Origin: Clostridium pasteurianum BC1
Lineage (GTDB): Bacteria; Bacillota; Clostridia; Clostridiales; Clostridiaceae
Length of the DNA stretch: 64,000 nt
NCBI RefSeq assembly: GCF_000389635.1
Contig: NC_021182.1
Span: forward strand, 4,753,925 to 4,817,924
Direction of reading: 5' to 3'
Both the position numbers and the translations under genes were made by a program. This document shows positions 9,329 to 18,576 of this stretch, piece by piece. How positions within the stretch are numbered: the stretch's first letter is position 1; the number at the start of each line of letters is the position of its first letter. The notes under the pieces are model-generated. The model had not been told where the DNA came from. It made no database searches and was given only the letters and a program-made list of their open reading frames with translations.

Positions 9329-10549
9329 TTAAACATTATTCATAAAATATTTCTTTTGTATTAAGATCCAAAGTACTAAACTTATCATAGCAATAATTAC
9401 ATACATAGAACCCATCACAAAAATTCTGTTTGCAAAATTCAAAGAAATAAGCATCATCCCTATACTGCCCATAAAGGTATATGAAAAACTCATAAGTGAT
9501 GCAGCAGTACCTGTATCTTCACGCTGCTGCTCTAATATCAAATTAGTACTTGGTGGTCTTATTAAATTCCCTGCCAAAGTAGCTGGCAATATTGATAATG
9601 CAAACAACCAGGGTGAGAATTTTCCTATGGTTATGATTAATATGCCACTTACAACTATTATCCCAAAGCAAGTAGTAATAATCGGATTATTTTTATAATG
9701 CTTTGATAATCTCATATAAAATAATGGTGCAATTACTGAAAATATTGCATTAAAAGCATAAAAATAGCTGTAAGCCTGCTCACTCAAGCCAAAGCCATCC
9801 ACATAAATATATGAGGACATAGATATATATGCCAGCAATGGAAGCATTTGAATTGAAAAAATAATAAGAAGAACTGCAAATCTTAAATTTTTAATTACTA
9901 CTCCAATTCTACCAACAGTCTGAAATATATTTCCATTGCTGCGCTTAGCTATTGTCTCTTGCATAAACACTCCACCTACTATTGCTATAATACCCACAAT
10001 AGATAATATCCAGAATACTCCATGCCAAGAAGTTACCTTTAATACTAGAGCACCTAAAACAGGGGCAATTACCGGTGCCAACATTGCCATTGACTGAACC
10101 AAAGCCAAAATAGATACACGTTTTCTTCCATCATAAGAATCTTTTATCATTGCCACTGATACCGAAACTGCAGCACCACTTCCAATGGCTTGTAAAATAC
10201 GAAATACAATAAGCTGATAAACAGCACCAGAATTCGCACATAATATACTCGCTAAAGTATAAATAATTAGCCCAGATAATAGTATTGGTTTTCTGCCATA
10301 CTTGTCGCTTAAAGGACCCCAAAACAGCATTCCTCCGGCATAAAAAATAAAGAAAAGTATTAATGTTAAATTCAGTAAAGCAATATTAGTATGAAAGCTT
10401 TCCACCATACTTGGTAGAGCAGGCAGATATAAGTCTGTTGACAGAGGTACAAATGCACCGAGAAATGCAATAAATACTACAAAGCCTCTATCCCCTAAGT
10501 ACTTCTGCCTTTTTGAATTATTATAATTTATTTTTTCTGCTGTATTCAT
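9329..10549 (-). CDS. Bcr/CflA-family multidrug MFS exporter
   Basis: 406 residues, twelve predicted membrane helices. Motif A appears between helices 2 and 3 as GPLSDKYGRKPILL, and the N-terminal DLYLPALPSM is characteristic of the Bcr/CflA drug-resistance (DHA1) branch. Members export bicyclomycin, chloramphenicol or other drugs; the substrate here is unassigned. ATG 10549 has only a weak SD. The gene is monocistronic; an imperfect inverted repeat at 10710-10767 separates it from the response regulator upstream. Confidence 0.88.
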   Translation of the reverse strand: MNTAEKINYNNSKRQKYLGDRGFVVFIAFLGAFVPLSTDLYLPALPSMVESFHTNIALLNLTLILFFIFYAGGMLFWGPLSDKYGRKPILLSGLIIYTLASILCANSGAVYQLIVFRILQAIGSGAAVSVSVAMIKDSYDGRKRVSILALVQSMAMLAPVIAPVLGALVLKVTSWHGVFWILSIVGIIAIVGGVFMQETIAKRSNGNIFQTVGRIGVVIKNLRFAVLLIIFSIQMLPLLAYISMSSYIYVDGFGLSEQAYSYFYAFNAIFSVIAPLFYMRLSKHYKNNPIITTCFGIIVVSGILIITIGKFSPWLFALSILPATLAGNLIRPPSTNLILEQQREDTGTAASLMSFSYTFMGSIGMMLISLNFANRIFVMGSMYVIIAMISLVLWILIQKKYFMNNV

Positions 10550-10709
10550 TTAAACCGTTATTTCAAATCTACTAAAATATAATATTCTATATTTATCTTA
10601 AATCTTTTCCATTCTATTCTTAGTAAATTAATAACGGAGGTTCACCGCCTTTTCTTAAATTGTAATAAATTTTATCTTAATCCTAAATCAAATAAATAAT
10701 TCTTGTAAT

Positions 10710-10767
10710 CACTAATATAATTTCATTTATATATGAGCTTTTTTATAAATGAAATTGAATATTAGTG
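10710..10767. repeat. Long imperfect inverted repeat after the response regulator
   Basis: CACTAATAT...ATTTCATTTATA pairs with TATAAATGAAAT...ATATTAGTG across a 12-nt loop, with one 2-nt bulge. It lies 50 bp past the stop of the 10817-11503 gene, so a terminator role is likely, although no clear T-run follows. The 267-bp gap holds no gene. Confidence 0.5.
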
Positions 10768-10816
10768 CTAATTTGCTGGATTAGTCACTATATAATAGTT
10801 AATCCGAATTTTCTGT

Positions 10817-11503
10817 TTATAATTTAAACCTATATCCAGTTCCCCATAGTGTTTCTATAAACTCTGGATTTGACGGATCCTTTTCTATCTTCTTTCTTAT
10901 CTTTTGGATATGTACAGCTACGGTTGCCATATCACCGCAAAATTCATCCCCCCATATTCTATCAAAAATATGTTCCTTAGTAAAAACAATATTAGGATTT
11001 AAAGCAAGAAATAGTAATATTCCATACTCCTTGGAAGTCAATTGAACCTCTTTCCCGTTAACAGAAACTCTATGTGAGGCTGTATTTATTTCTAATCCAC
11101 CATGACTTATAGTATCTGAAGATATATTACGACCTTTAAGTCTCTCATATCTACTTATATGAGATTTTATTCTAGCCATAAGCTCGGCTGGACTAAAGGG
11201 CTTGGTAAGATAATCATCCGCACCAAAATTTAAACCTCTTATTTTATCTATATCCTCTGTTCTTGCAGAAACCACAATTATAGGTATTTCAAATTTCTTT
11301 CTAATTTCTTTTATTATTTCAAAGCCGTCTTTTCCCGGAAGCATTAAATCTACAATTACTACATCGTACAATCCATGTAATGCCAATTTAAGCCCTTCAA
11401 TACCATCTTGAGCAATTTCTGATTCAAATCCGTTTAACTCTAAATAATCCCGTTCCATTTCCGCTATATTTAAATCATCTTCAATTATTAGAATCTTTTT
11501 CAT
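10817..11503 (-). CDS. OmpR/PhoB-family response regulator
   Basis: 228 residues from ATG 11503, which follows AGGAGG by 6 nt. The receiver has Asp9/Asp10, phospho-acceptor Asp52 (VIVDLMLPG) and the Lys of TKPFSP; the winged helix occupies about 130-228 and ends in WGTGYRF. It pairs with the kinase gene that lies upstream on the same strand. The order kinase then regulator is the reverse of the other two systems in this window, and a repeat element of about 150 bp sits between the two genes. Regulated genes are not evident; the divergent ABC-2 exporter at 13.1 kb is a candidate. Confidence 0.92.
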   Translation of the reverse strand: MKKILIIEDDLNIAEMERDYLELNGFESEIAQDGIEGLKLALHGLYDVVIVDLMLPGKDGFEIIKEIRKKFEIPIIVVSARTEDIDKIRGLNFGADDYLTKPFSPAELMARIKSHISRYERLKGRNISSDTISHGGLEINTASHRVSVNGKEVQLTSKEYGILLFLALNPNIVFTKEHIFDRIWGDEFCGDMATVAVHIQKIRKKIEKDPSNPEFIETLWGTGYRFKL

Positions 11504-11543
11504 TTCTATCCTCCTATTAAGCAAACTTTACTTAGTTACATAA

Positions 11544-11693
11544 TTAGGCATCGTAAAGAAATAGCTAGTCAGTATGCTAGTCTATTTAGTAAACTACTGC
11601 GTCAACAGAACCTTAAGATAGCATTACTATCATCAGCTCTTGTTTCCTTGTATGATTCAAAATATACGACCCATCTTTGACTTACTATTTATT
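11544..11693 (+). repeat. MITE-like repeat, copy A
   Basis: Copy A of a family found also at about 40539-40613, 52190-52344 and 54427-54593. Its left end (TTAGGCAT..., then AAATAG and AGTCAGTATG) is an imperfect inverted match to the right end of the other copies (TTAGGCATGTGAA..., then AAATAG and AAGTCAAAGATG read on the minus strand). The interior carries a small stem (GATAGCATTACTATC). The right outer end is missing and runs into the kinase gene, whose stop codon lies inside the repeat. Confidence 0.75.
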
Positions 11694-12881
11694 TTTAGGA
11701 AACATTATAGTAAAACAAGTACCCTTTATTTCCTCACTTTCAACTTTAATTTTACCTTTATGAGCTTCTACTAATTCCTTAGCTATGGCAAGCCCAAGTC
11801 CTGTACTCATTAAATCCTTAGTTCTTGCATAGTCTATCCTATAGAATCTATTAAAAATATGCTGAAGCTTATCCTTTGGTATAGTTGGCCCATTATTATG
11901 TATATCAATACATACATAATCTTCTTGCTGATATAATTTAACCTTTATTTGTAAATTATCTCTCAAGCCATATTTCATAGCGTTCCCAATAATATTTCTG
12001 AATATTTGATGCACTCTTTTTCTATCAATACTTATATTAAAAGATTGAAGTAATTCATTGTCATAATAAAATTCTATGCCTTTATCCTCTAACTCATATT
12101 TGAATTCCTCCATTACATCTTCCATAAAAGCACTAACATCTATTTTTTCTAAATTTAGCTCTAATTTATCCATATCTAATTTTGAAAATAAAAAAAGATC
12201 ATCTATTAATTTATTCATGTAAATGGCATTATTATATATTATATGGTGATATTTATTTATTTTATCCTGTGTTATTTCATCCATCTCCAGCATAGTTTCA
12301 ATATAGCCTTGAATTGCCGTAATTGGTGTCTTAAGGTCATGTGAAATATTTGCTACAAGCATTCTTCTATTTTCCTCGTAAGCTTTCTTCAATCTTTCCC
12401 CTTCACTAAGTTTTTTTGCCATTTCATTAAAAGAATCCACTAAATCCTTTATTTCACTGCTAACCTCATTTTCTACAGTAACCTGATAATTCCCCTTTGA
12501 AATTTCATCTACACCCTTTTTTAATTGACTTATAGGCTTTAGTATCCTTTTTTCCAAACTTCTATTAAATATAAATTGATGAAGTCCACCAAATCCAATA
12601 ATCACAGCGAAACCAACAGCAGCTGCTCTTACACCAAAGTACCTGAATATCAAAAACCAAACAATTATATTAAAAATTATAGTAAATATACGTGAATATT
12701 TTACATGTTTATAATACCACTCAAACCCATTGGCTTCCATATATTCTTTTTTAATTTTTCTATTGATTTCATCCTGTATTTCATGAAATTTTTCATGATT
12801 TTTTTTTGCTCTATGTCTGTATTGACGTACTGCAGCAATTCTTTTATGAATAGCTTCCATAAATTTTGCATTTTTCTTCAT
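11685..12881 (-). CDS. Sensor histidine kinase
   Basis: 398 residues. A charged cytoplasmic N-terminus of about 60 residues is followed by two membrane helices (about 63-82 and 85-103) with almost no outside loop, a HAMP domain (about 108-160), HisKA with His181 (ISHDLKTPITA) and HATPase_c with NAMKYG, NNGPTIPKD and GLGLAI. A kinase without an extracellular sensor probably reads a membrane or intracellular signal. The last three codons and the TAG stop fall in repeat copy A, so the natural C-terminus may have been altered; the catalytic domain is complete. Confidence 0.9.
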   Translation of the reverse strand: MKKNAKFMEAIHKRIAAVRQYRHRAKKNHEKFHEIQDEINRKIKKEYMEANGFEWYYKHVKYSRIFTIIFNIIVWFLIFRYFGVRAAAVGFAVIIGFGGLHQFIFNRSLEKRILKPISQLKKGVDEISKGNYQVTVENEVSSEIKDLVDSFNEMAKKLSEGERLKKAYEENRRMLVANISHDLKTPITAIQGYIETMLEMDEITQDKINKYHHIIYNNAIYMNKLIDDLFLFSKLDMDKLELNLEKIDVSAFMEDVMEEFKYELEDKGIEFYYDNELLQSFNISIDRKRVHQIFRNIIGNAMKYGLRDNLQIKVKLYQQEDYVCIDIHNNGPTIPKDKLQHIFNRFYRIDYARTKDLMSTGLGLAIAKELVEAHKGKIKVESEEIKGTCFTIMFPKNK

Positions 12882-13157
12882 TCTATCACCTTATTTCTTC
12901 ATAAATATATTTGTCTTTAATATATAAGTATCCAACAAAACATTGATAAATCTTGGTTATCATCGTAAGAAATTTATCTAATTATACAGTCTACTTGTTA
13001 AGTACGAACTATGTATAATTTTAAAGGTAAATATTAAAAATCCTTTAAATCAATTATAAAAATTTTATAAAATCTTTAGAAACACTTTAAGTGAAATTTA
13101 TAATAAGCCATTAGTATAAGACACATAGACAATACATAAAACAGGAGGTTTAACATT

Positions 13158-14069
13158 ATGTCAAACATAATTGAAGTGAAAAATTTCACTAAAAAATTTG
13201 GTGATTTCGTTGCTGTAGATGATATTTCTTTTACTGTGGAAGAAGGTTCTATTTTTGGCTTTCTTGGTTCCAATGGTGCCGGTAAAAGCACAACTATTAA
13301 CGCACTCTGTACAATATTAGATAAGACTAAGGGGGATCTAAAGATTAACGGATATGATATATCTAAACAAAAAGATAAAGTTAGAAATGAAATAGGAATA
13401 GTATTTCAAGAATCAACTTTGGACAGTAAATTGACAATTGAAGAAAATATAAAATTTCACTGTGAATTCTATAATGTTCCCAAAAACGAAATTAAAGAAC
13501 GTATAGATTTTGTATTAAATCTAGTTGATCTTACAGACTGGAAAAAAGCTCCTGTTGGAAGTCTTTCTGGTGGTATGAAGAGAAGAGTAGAATTGGCACG
13601 AGGACTTGTTCATTATCCAAAGGTTCTATTCCTAGACGAGCCCACTACAGGACTTGATCCTCAGACCAGAGCAAATATATGGAGCTACATTTATAAACTA
13701 CAAAAGGAAAAAAATATCACTATTTTTTTAACAACACATTATATGGATGAAGCTGAAATATGCGATAAGGTAGCTATAATGAATCATGGAAAGATAACTG
13801 CTTATGATACACCTTACAACCTGGAAAAACAATACACATCAAATGTAACTAAAATAAGAGTTTCCAATAAGGACTTGCTTATTCAATACCTTAAAGCTAA
13901 CTCCATAAAATATAAACTTACTGAAGATTTATTTAAAATATATTCAGAAGAACTAAAAGAAATATTATCAATGGTATCCGTATTTAAGGACTCCATAATA
14001 GATTTTGAGACAACTAAAGGAACTCTTAATGATGTATTTTTAGCCGTAACTGGAAAGGAGATAGGATAA
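13158..14069 (+). CDS. ABC-2 exporter ATPase (DrrA/NatA-like)
   Basis: 303 residues with Walker A (GSNGAGKS, about 39-46), Q-loop VFQES, signature SLSGGMKRR, Walker B (LFLDEPTTGLDP) and H-loop TTHYMDEAE, the set expected for drug/antibiotic exporters of the DrrA class; the C-terminal 80 residues form the usual DrrA-type extension. AGGAGG stands 9 nt before ATG. The permease gene starts 2 nt after the stop, so the pair makes one exporter. It is divergent from the kinase operon, across a 276-bp gap in which I see no other gene. Confidence 0.93.
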   Translation: MSNIIEVKNFTKKFGDFVAVDDISFTVEEGSIFGFLGSNGAGKSTTINALCTILDKTKGDLKINGYDISKQKDKVRNEIGIVFQESTLDSKLTIEENIKFHCEFYNVPKNEIKERIDFVLNLVDLTDWKKAPVGSLSGGMKRRVELARGLVHYPKVLFLDEPTTGLDPQTRANIWSYIYKLQKEKNITIFLTTHYMDEAEICDKVAIMNHGKITAYDTPYNLEKQYTSNVTKIRVSNKDLLIQYLKANSIKYKLTEDLFKIYSEELKEILSMVSVFKDSIIDFETTKGTLNDVFLAVTGKEIG

Positions 14070-14071
14070 CT

Positions 14072-14896
14072 ATGCGTGGAATGTTTGCTATTCTAAAAAG
14101 AAATTTAACTAATTTTGTACGTGATAGACTTAGACTGGTGTTTTCAATAATTATGTCCGTATTCTTTTTATTTGTTTTTTCCTTTGTAATGAAATCTTCT
14201 ACTGCTGGAATTGCTCAGCCACTTAATTATCTGATTTCAGGAATAATTATTATGACAGTGTTCCAAGCGGCTCTAAGTAACTCCACAAGTATAATTGAAG
14301 ATATGTCCATGGGTTTTATGAAAGAAATTATTGTGTCTCCTATTAAAAGGTGGCAAATATCAATAGGACAAGTTCTTTCAGCGACAACTATAGCCTTTAT
14401 TCAGGGGCTACTTGTTATTATACTAGGTATGTTCATGGGATTAAAGCTAAATGCACTGCAATTTCTGGCAATGTGTGGAGTTATGGCATTGGTAGGTTTA
14501 ACTTTTAGTTCTATTGGCCTATTTCTAGCTTCCCTGGCAAAGAGCTCTACAACCTTCCAGATAATGATTACTGTATTTACTTTTCCTTTAACTTTTTTAT
14601 CTGGTGCCTATATACCAACTACTCTTATGCCAAAAATAATTCGTCCTCTTGTTTACATTAATCCCTTGACTTATACAACTTCAATTTTCAGATACATTAC
14701 CTTAAGTATGGGAAATCTCAGTACAGAAGCTTTAGTAAAGGCAGGAGTGGCTTTTAATATTCATGGTTTCATAATAAAACCTTATGATGGTCTGTTCATA
14801 ATACTTGCAATGGGTGCTATTTTCTTTGCTCTTTGCGTCATGAAATTTAATAAAGCTGATTTTTCAAATGTAAAAGCTTTTAATCCACATAAATAG
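14072..14896 (+). CDS. ABC-2 type permease
   Basis: 274 residues with six predicted membrane helices and the ABC-2 signature region near residues 165-200 (FPLTFLSGAYIPTTLMPK, then INPLTYTTSIFR), matching DrrB/NodJ-type permeases. ATG 14072 follows AGGATAACT and sits 2 nt after the ATPase stop. Together the genes encode a one-ATPase, one-permease exporter for a hydrophobic compound that cannot be named. The operon ends at the hairpin at 14928-14974. Confidence 0.92.
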   Translation: MRGMFAILKRNLTNFVRDRLRLVFSIIMSVFFLFVFSFVMKSSTAGIAQPLNYLISGIIIMTVFQAALSNSTSIIEDMSMGFMKEIIVSPIKRWQISIGQVLSATTIAFIQGLLVIILGMFMGLKLNALQFLAMCGVMALVGLTFSSIGLFLASLAKSSTTFQIMITVFTFPLTFLSGAYIPTTLMPKIIRPLVYINPLTYTTSIFRYITLSMGNLSTEALVKAGVAFNIHGFIIKPYDGLFIILAMGAIFFALCVMKFNKADFSNVKAFNPHK

Positions 14897-14927
14897 GATA
14901 TAAAATTTACTTAAAGTTATTCCTAGT

Positions 14928-14974
14928 AAAAAAGCAGTATCAAATTCCTTAAGTTAAATTTGATACTGCTTTTT
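14928..14974 (+). terminator. Terminator of the ABC-2 operon
   Basis: An 18-bp class stem (AAAGCAGTATCAAATT with its complement) around a 10-nt loop, with T-rich DNA after it on the plus strand and A-rich DNA before it, so it may work both ways between convergent genes. Confidence 0.85.
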
Positions 14975-15040
14975 ATATATAAATAAGTTCAATGCTTTGC
15001 AACATTTAATATATTAAGGTAATACTATTGGTATTCTTTT

Positions 15041-15970
15041 TTAATTGGAGATATCTATATTACCAGAGTTTGTGCTTGCATTTATTTTCTTGTAAGGACC
15101 ATTACCAACCTGGCCTGTTGCTTCATTTCTTTTCTTATTTTTGTAATTCAAATCAAAGCTGGATCTTATATCACCCGAACTGCACCTACCATTAAATTGA
15201 AAACTTAATCCATTTGGAACTACTAAATCAACATCTCCAGAATGTGAACTAACATTTGAATATTCACTGATATCTTTATAATTTATTTTAACATTTCCTG
15301 AGGATGCAGCTGCATCACCAGAGCCTGAAAGAGAATCTACAGCAATATTGCTAGAAGAAGTATTCACTTTATAGCTTTTACTGCTTAAACTCTTTACACT
15401 GATATTACCTGAATTAGCTTTCAAATTAGCTACATTTACATTTACATTACCTTTGCTTTGTAAACTTCCTGATCCTATCGTACAGCTTAAGTTATTTAAA
15501 TCTATATCTGAGTTAAAAATAACATTACCAGAAGATGACTGTATATCCAGATCCTTAGTATAAGTTTTAGGTATATATACCTCAATTTTTTCTCCAAAAT
15601 CAAATATTCTAAATACCGAACGAAAAGTACCTCTTTTGATTATAATATTGTCATTTTCTTTATTAATTGTGAACTTTTCTTCTTCACTAAGTTTACTTGT
15701 TGCCTTTTGGATAACTCTAAGATTTGGTTCATCTGTAGTCTGTACTATTATATCGCTGCTTGAAAAATCCACATTTATTTTATTAAAATTGTCCAAAGAT
15801 ATATTTTCATCCTTTTGAACCGTAGACGCAGATACATCTCTCCATTTGAAAAAGCTGAAAACATCTCCCGCACTTTTGTTATAGTGTATAGCATATGCAA
15901 GGAAGCCTGTAAGTACTACTGCAATAGCTAACCATATTCCAATTAATATTTTTATTAAGCTCCTATTCAT
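15041..15970 (-). CDS. DUF4097 (LiaG/YvlB-like) membrane-anchored beta-helix protein
   Basis: 309 residues. One N-terminal membrane helix (about 8-28), then a repetitive Ser/Asn/Gly-rich domain with SSGNV, SGDVDLVV, SSGDIRSSF and STNSGNIDI, the short beta-repeats of DUF4097 proteins. These are predicted outward-facing adhesin-like domains found with PadR or two-component regulators in envelope-stress operons. It is the last gene of PadR-DUF1700-DUF4097, 4 nt after the preceding stop, with GAGGAAGTG as SD. Molecular function is not established. Confidence 0.85.
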   Translation of the reverse strand: MNRSLIKILIGIWLAIAVVLTGFLAYAIHYNKSAGDVFSFFKWRDVSASTVQKDENISLDNFNKINVDFSSSDIIVQTTDEPNLRVIQKATSKLSEEEKFTINKENDNIIIKRGTFRSVFRIFDFGEKIEVYIPKTYTKDLDIQSSSGNVIFNSDIDLNNLSCTIGSGSLQSKGNVNVNVANLKANSGNISVKSLSSKSYKVNTSSSNIAVDSLSGSGDAAASSGNVKINYKDISEYSNVSSHSGDVDLVVPNGLSFQFNGRCSSGDIRSSFDLNYKNKKRNEATGQVGNGPYKKINASTNSGNIDISN

Positions 15971-15974
15971 ATTA

Positions 15975-16631
15975 TCACTTCCTCAATTGAAATGCTAGAG
16001 TGATAGCTCTCTCTATGGCAGCCCCTATAATAAATATAACCCAGGAATATGCCCAACTGCTAAATTGAAAGCTTAAAACAAAATAGATAACAACAATGAT
16101 CATCCACAATATAGATCTTATAGATTTGATAATTTCCCTGTCCTTATTAGTAGAAGATTTCCATTCCTTAAATTCTTCCACTATGGTATCGTCAGCTTTT
16201 AAATACTTAGGGCGTGAAACTGCATTATATATTATAATACAGGTAGCCGCTGCATCCATTGTAAGCATTATACACACTGCAATATTATCATCAATTCGGA
16301 AAACTTCAGTACACAATATTAATATTACTACACTCATAATATAGAGCCCTATAGAAACAGATAAAATTAATGCACTTTTTTTCCTGTCCTTTTGTATTTG
16401 TGCATAGTCAAGCACATCCTTTTCCTTTAATCCTCTTATAAGATCATCTACATCTCCAATACCTGCAATTGCAATATTAAAGGCTTCTTCCTCACTTTTT
16501 CCAGAGGCTACTAAATCATTATATTTATCCATAAGATTAGCTAATAACTCTTCTTTCAGTTCCCTTGCCCTACTAGTTTCTGGTGCATTTTCAAATAACT
16601 CATCTACCTTTTTACGAAATTTTTCATACAT
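15975..16631 (-). CDS. DUF1700 (HAAS) membrane protein
   Basis: 218 residues. The cytoplasmic N-terminus (about 1-75) has the HAAS/DUF1700 helical pattern, with SGKSEEEAFNIAIAGIGDVDDLI, and is followed by about four membrane helices. Such proteins are almost always encoded with a PadR regulator and are thought to bind it or a partner at the membrane. I choose ATG 16631, which is 8 nt after GGGGG and overlaps the PadR stop by 8 nt; upstream in-frame ATG/GTG codons are closer to the SD. Function is inferred only from the association. Confidence 0.85.
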   Translation of the reverse strand: MYEKFRKKVDELFENAPETSRARELKEELLANLMDKYNDLVASGKSEEEAFNIAIAGIGDVDDLIRGLKEKDVLDYAQIQKDRKKSALILSVSIGLYIMSVVILILCTEVFRIDDNIAVCIMLTMDAAATCIIIYNAVSRPKYLKADDTIVEEFKEWKSSTNKDREIIKSIRSILWMIIVVIYFVLSFQFSSWAYSWVIFIIGAAIERAITLAFQLRK

Positions 16632-16965
16632 TTTCATTACCCCCATAAATCAATTTATCAATTAACTGCTTTGCTTCCTCCCAGTCAACCTTATTTTGTC
16701 TTAAAGCAGCTTTTCCCAAGGTAGTTATAGAATAATATCGTCTTCTTGCCCCTGTTGTTTCATTTCCCCAATAGGAAGTTATTAACGAAGCCTGCTCTAG
16801 TCTTCTGAAAGCTGAATATAGGGTTGCCTCTTTTAGCTCATACTGATTATCTGTTTTTTGCTGTATTGATTTGTTAATCTCATAGCCATAACTGTCTTTT
16901 TCTGCTAGATGAGATAAAATTATTGTTTCTGTATGTCCTCTTATTATATCTGAAGTTATAGACAT
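16624..16965 (-). CDS. PadR-family transcriptional regulator
   Basis: 113 residues: a winged helix with ILSHLAEKDSYGYEINK, then ATLYSAFRRLEQASLITSYW and GARRRYYSITTLGK, the PadR signature. It leads the three-gene operon and probably represses it; upstream DNA (17010-17035) is rich in short TATATGTATATA dyads that could be its operator. The ligand is unknown; family members respond to phenolic compounds, antibiotics or envelope stress. Confidence 0.92.
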   Translation of the reverse strand: MSITSDIIRGHTETIILSHLAEKDSYGYEINKSIQQKTDNQYELKEATLYSAFRRLEQASLITSYWGNETTGARRRYYSITTLGKAALRQNKVDWEEAKQLIDKLIYGGNENV

Positions 16966-17107
16966 ACCCTCACTCCTCTCCTAAATAATAAATTTGTTTT
17001 GTTATTATACTTATATTATATGTATATATACCTCGCCTGTCAATGTATATTTTTATAGCGTATATATAAAATCATCAAATCTAAAGATTTACATTTTTCA
17101 AAAAAAA

Positions 17108-17153
17108 TAAGAGTTAGATATAAGATTAATTTTAACCTTATATCTAACTCTTA
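17108..17153 (-). terminator. Terminator of the nitrogenase-like operon
   Basis: 17-bp perfect stem (17108-17124 with 17137-17153), followed on the minus strand by TTATTTTTTT. It lies about 107 nt past the stop of the second nitrogenase-like gene. Confidence 0.85.
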
Positions 17154-17191
17154 TATAATTAAAATCTATTCCCGAGATAGATTTTTGCAAA

Positions 17192-17246
17192 GCATCCTTA
17201 AAACTACTCAGCGTAGTTTTTTCCAATTTCTACACCCCTGGGATGC
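17192..17246. repeat. Nested stem structure in the 3-prime region of the nitrogenase-like operon
   Basis: GCATCC (17192-17197) pairs with GGATGC (17241-17246) and encloses a second stem AAAACTAC/GTAGTTTT. The sequence CAGGGGTGTA read on the minus strand recurs twice at 30924-30985. Confidence 0.5.
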
Positions 17247-17259
17247 ATTTTTTTCCAGT

Positions 17260-18576
17260 TTATTTATAGGTATCAAGTACCCTATCATATATATCTTCAA
17301 TAACTCTCAATCCACCATTGTAACCAGCATATCCACAATTGAGAATTAATCTGTAGTTTACTGGTGCACTTACTATTAAAAGATCTGCTCTTATATCTTT
17401 CGCAAGATCTCTTTCCCAACCGCTGCCAAGTATTAATGCCCTATTATTTTGAGGTTCTTTTCTTATTTCTTCCTGAATTTCTCCTCCATCAATAGAGAAA
17501 GTAACCTCTGCAGACCTATATGCAGATATGGTTTTAAATTGATCAATTATTTGCTTCTTATATTTTTCAGGAGTATCATCAATTACAAATTGTTTAGCTG
17601 GTATAATTCCAAGTTCATTTAAGAGAAACTTTGCAAATCCAACAGCATAACTGGCATCTAGTATAGTATAGAATCTTCTTGGAATACCATATCTAAATTC
17701 CAGCATAAAGTCTGCAGTTCTTTCAATATGAGTATAGAACTTTTCTTCTTCCTTAGTAATAAAAGCCTCTACTTTAGTTTTATCCAGCTTTGCATAATCC
17801 GCTACTTGCCTTAGGAATTTTGTAGTTTCTCCACCTCCTATAGGAAGATATGGGAAATGAAAATAAGGTGTATTATATTTATCTTTAAGATGATTTGCTA
17901 TATTAAGTCCTACCCAGGAGCTTACTACAATATTAAATTCTGCCTTAGGTATTGCCTTCCATTCCTCAACTCCATTGGACTCATTACCAAATAGTATATT
18001 AACTTTAAGGCCTATACCTTGAAGAATTCTTTTTATTTCTTCAAGATTGCCATTCCAGTAAGGGTCCTGATATGGAATAGTTACAAATACATTTACAAGA
18101 CCCTTTTCTACAGTCTTATCTTCTGCAAATTTATCTACATACTGATCAACTATAGCATTTACAACAATATCATGACTTATATAATTATTGCTTTTAAAGC
18201 CTCCAGTTTCAGCAAAGGCAATTGGTTTATCCTGTTTTTGATATTCACCAGTAACACTCTCTATATTGTCTCCCACAATATCAGATGTACATCCTGAAAG
18301 TACCACATAGAGATCTGCATCTATAACCTTAAATGCACCATCAATTACCGTTCTCAGTTTTTTTTCTCCACCAAAAACAATTTCTGATTCACTGGAATTA
18401 GTACAAGGTATTGTACTACCTCCTGCATATCCTTCACCTTGGCCTATTAGCCTGCTTATTTTTGTACTGCAGCCCGGACCCGCATGTACTATTGGTACGG
18501 CTCTTTTTATAGCAACTATTGTCTGCTGTACTCCCAGCGCACAGGAGTACCTTGGCTGCTCAATAATTCTTGACAT
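17260..18576 (-). CDS. Nitrogenase component-1-like protein, NifK/NifN-type subunit
   Basis: 438 residues, Oxidored_nitro family. The three conserved cysteines of the cluster-binding site are present: Cys12, Cys36 (HAGPGCSTKI) and Cys96 (VLSGCTSDIVGDN), with spacing like NifK Cys70/95/153. The protein starts directly at the core domain, lacking the N-terminal extension of true NifK. ATG 18576 follows GGAGGTGG and overlaps the partner gene by 17 nt, so the two are coupled. It is probably the beta-like half of an iron-sulfur reductase heterotetramer; whether it acts on dinitrogen, another substrate, or cofactor assembly cannot be told. Confidence 0.85.
   Translation of the reverse strand: MSRIIEQPRYSCALGVQQTIVAIKRAVPIVHAGPGCSTKISRLIGQGEGYAGGSTIPCTNSSESEIVFGGEKKLRTVIDGAFKVIDADLYVVLSGCTSDIVGDNIESVTGEYQKQDKPIAFAETGGFKSNNYISHDIVVNAIVDQYVDKFAEDKTVEKGLVNVFVTIPYQDPYWNGNLEEIKRILQGIGLKVNILFGNESNGVEEWKAIPKAEFNIVVSSWVGLNIANHLKDKYNTPYFHFPYLPIGGGETTKFLRQVADYAKLDKTKVEAFITKEEEKFYTHIERTADFMLEFRYGIPRRFYTILDASYAVGFAKFLLNELGIIPAKQFVIDDTPEKYKKQIIDQFKTISAYRSAEVTFSIDGGEIQEEIRKEPQNNRALILGSGWERDLAKDIRADLLIVSAPVNYRLILNCGYAGYNGGLRVIEDIYDRVLDTYK

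Noticed and set aside
13076-13291. Minus-strand ORF across the start of the ABC ATPase gene
   Set aside because: Covers the SD and start of a strongly supported gene on the other strand; no SD of its own.
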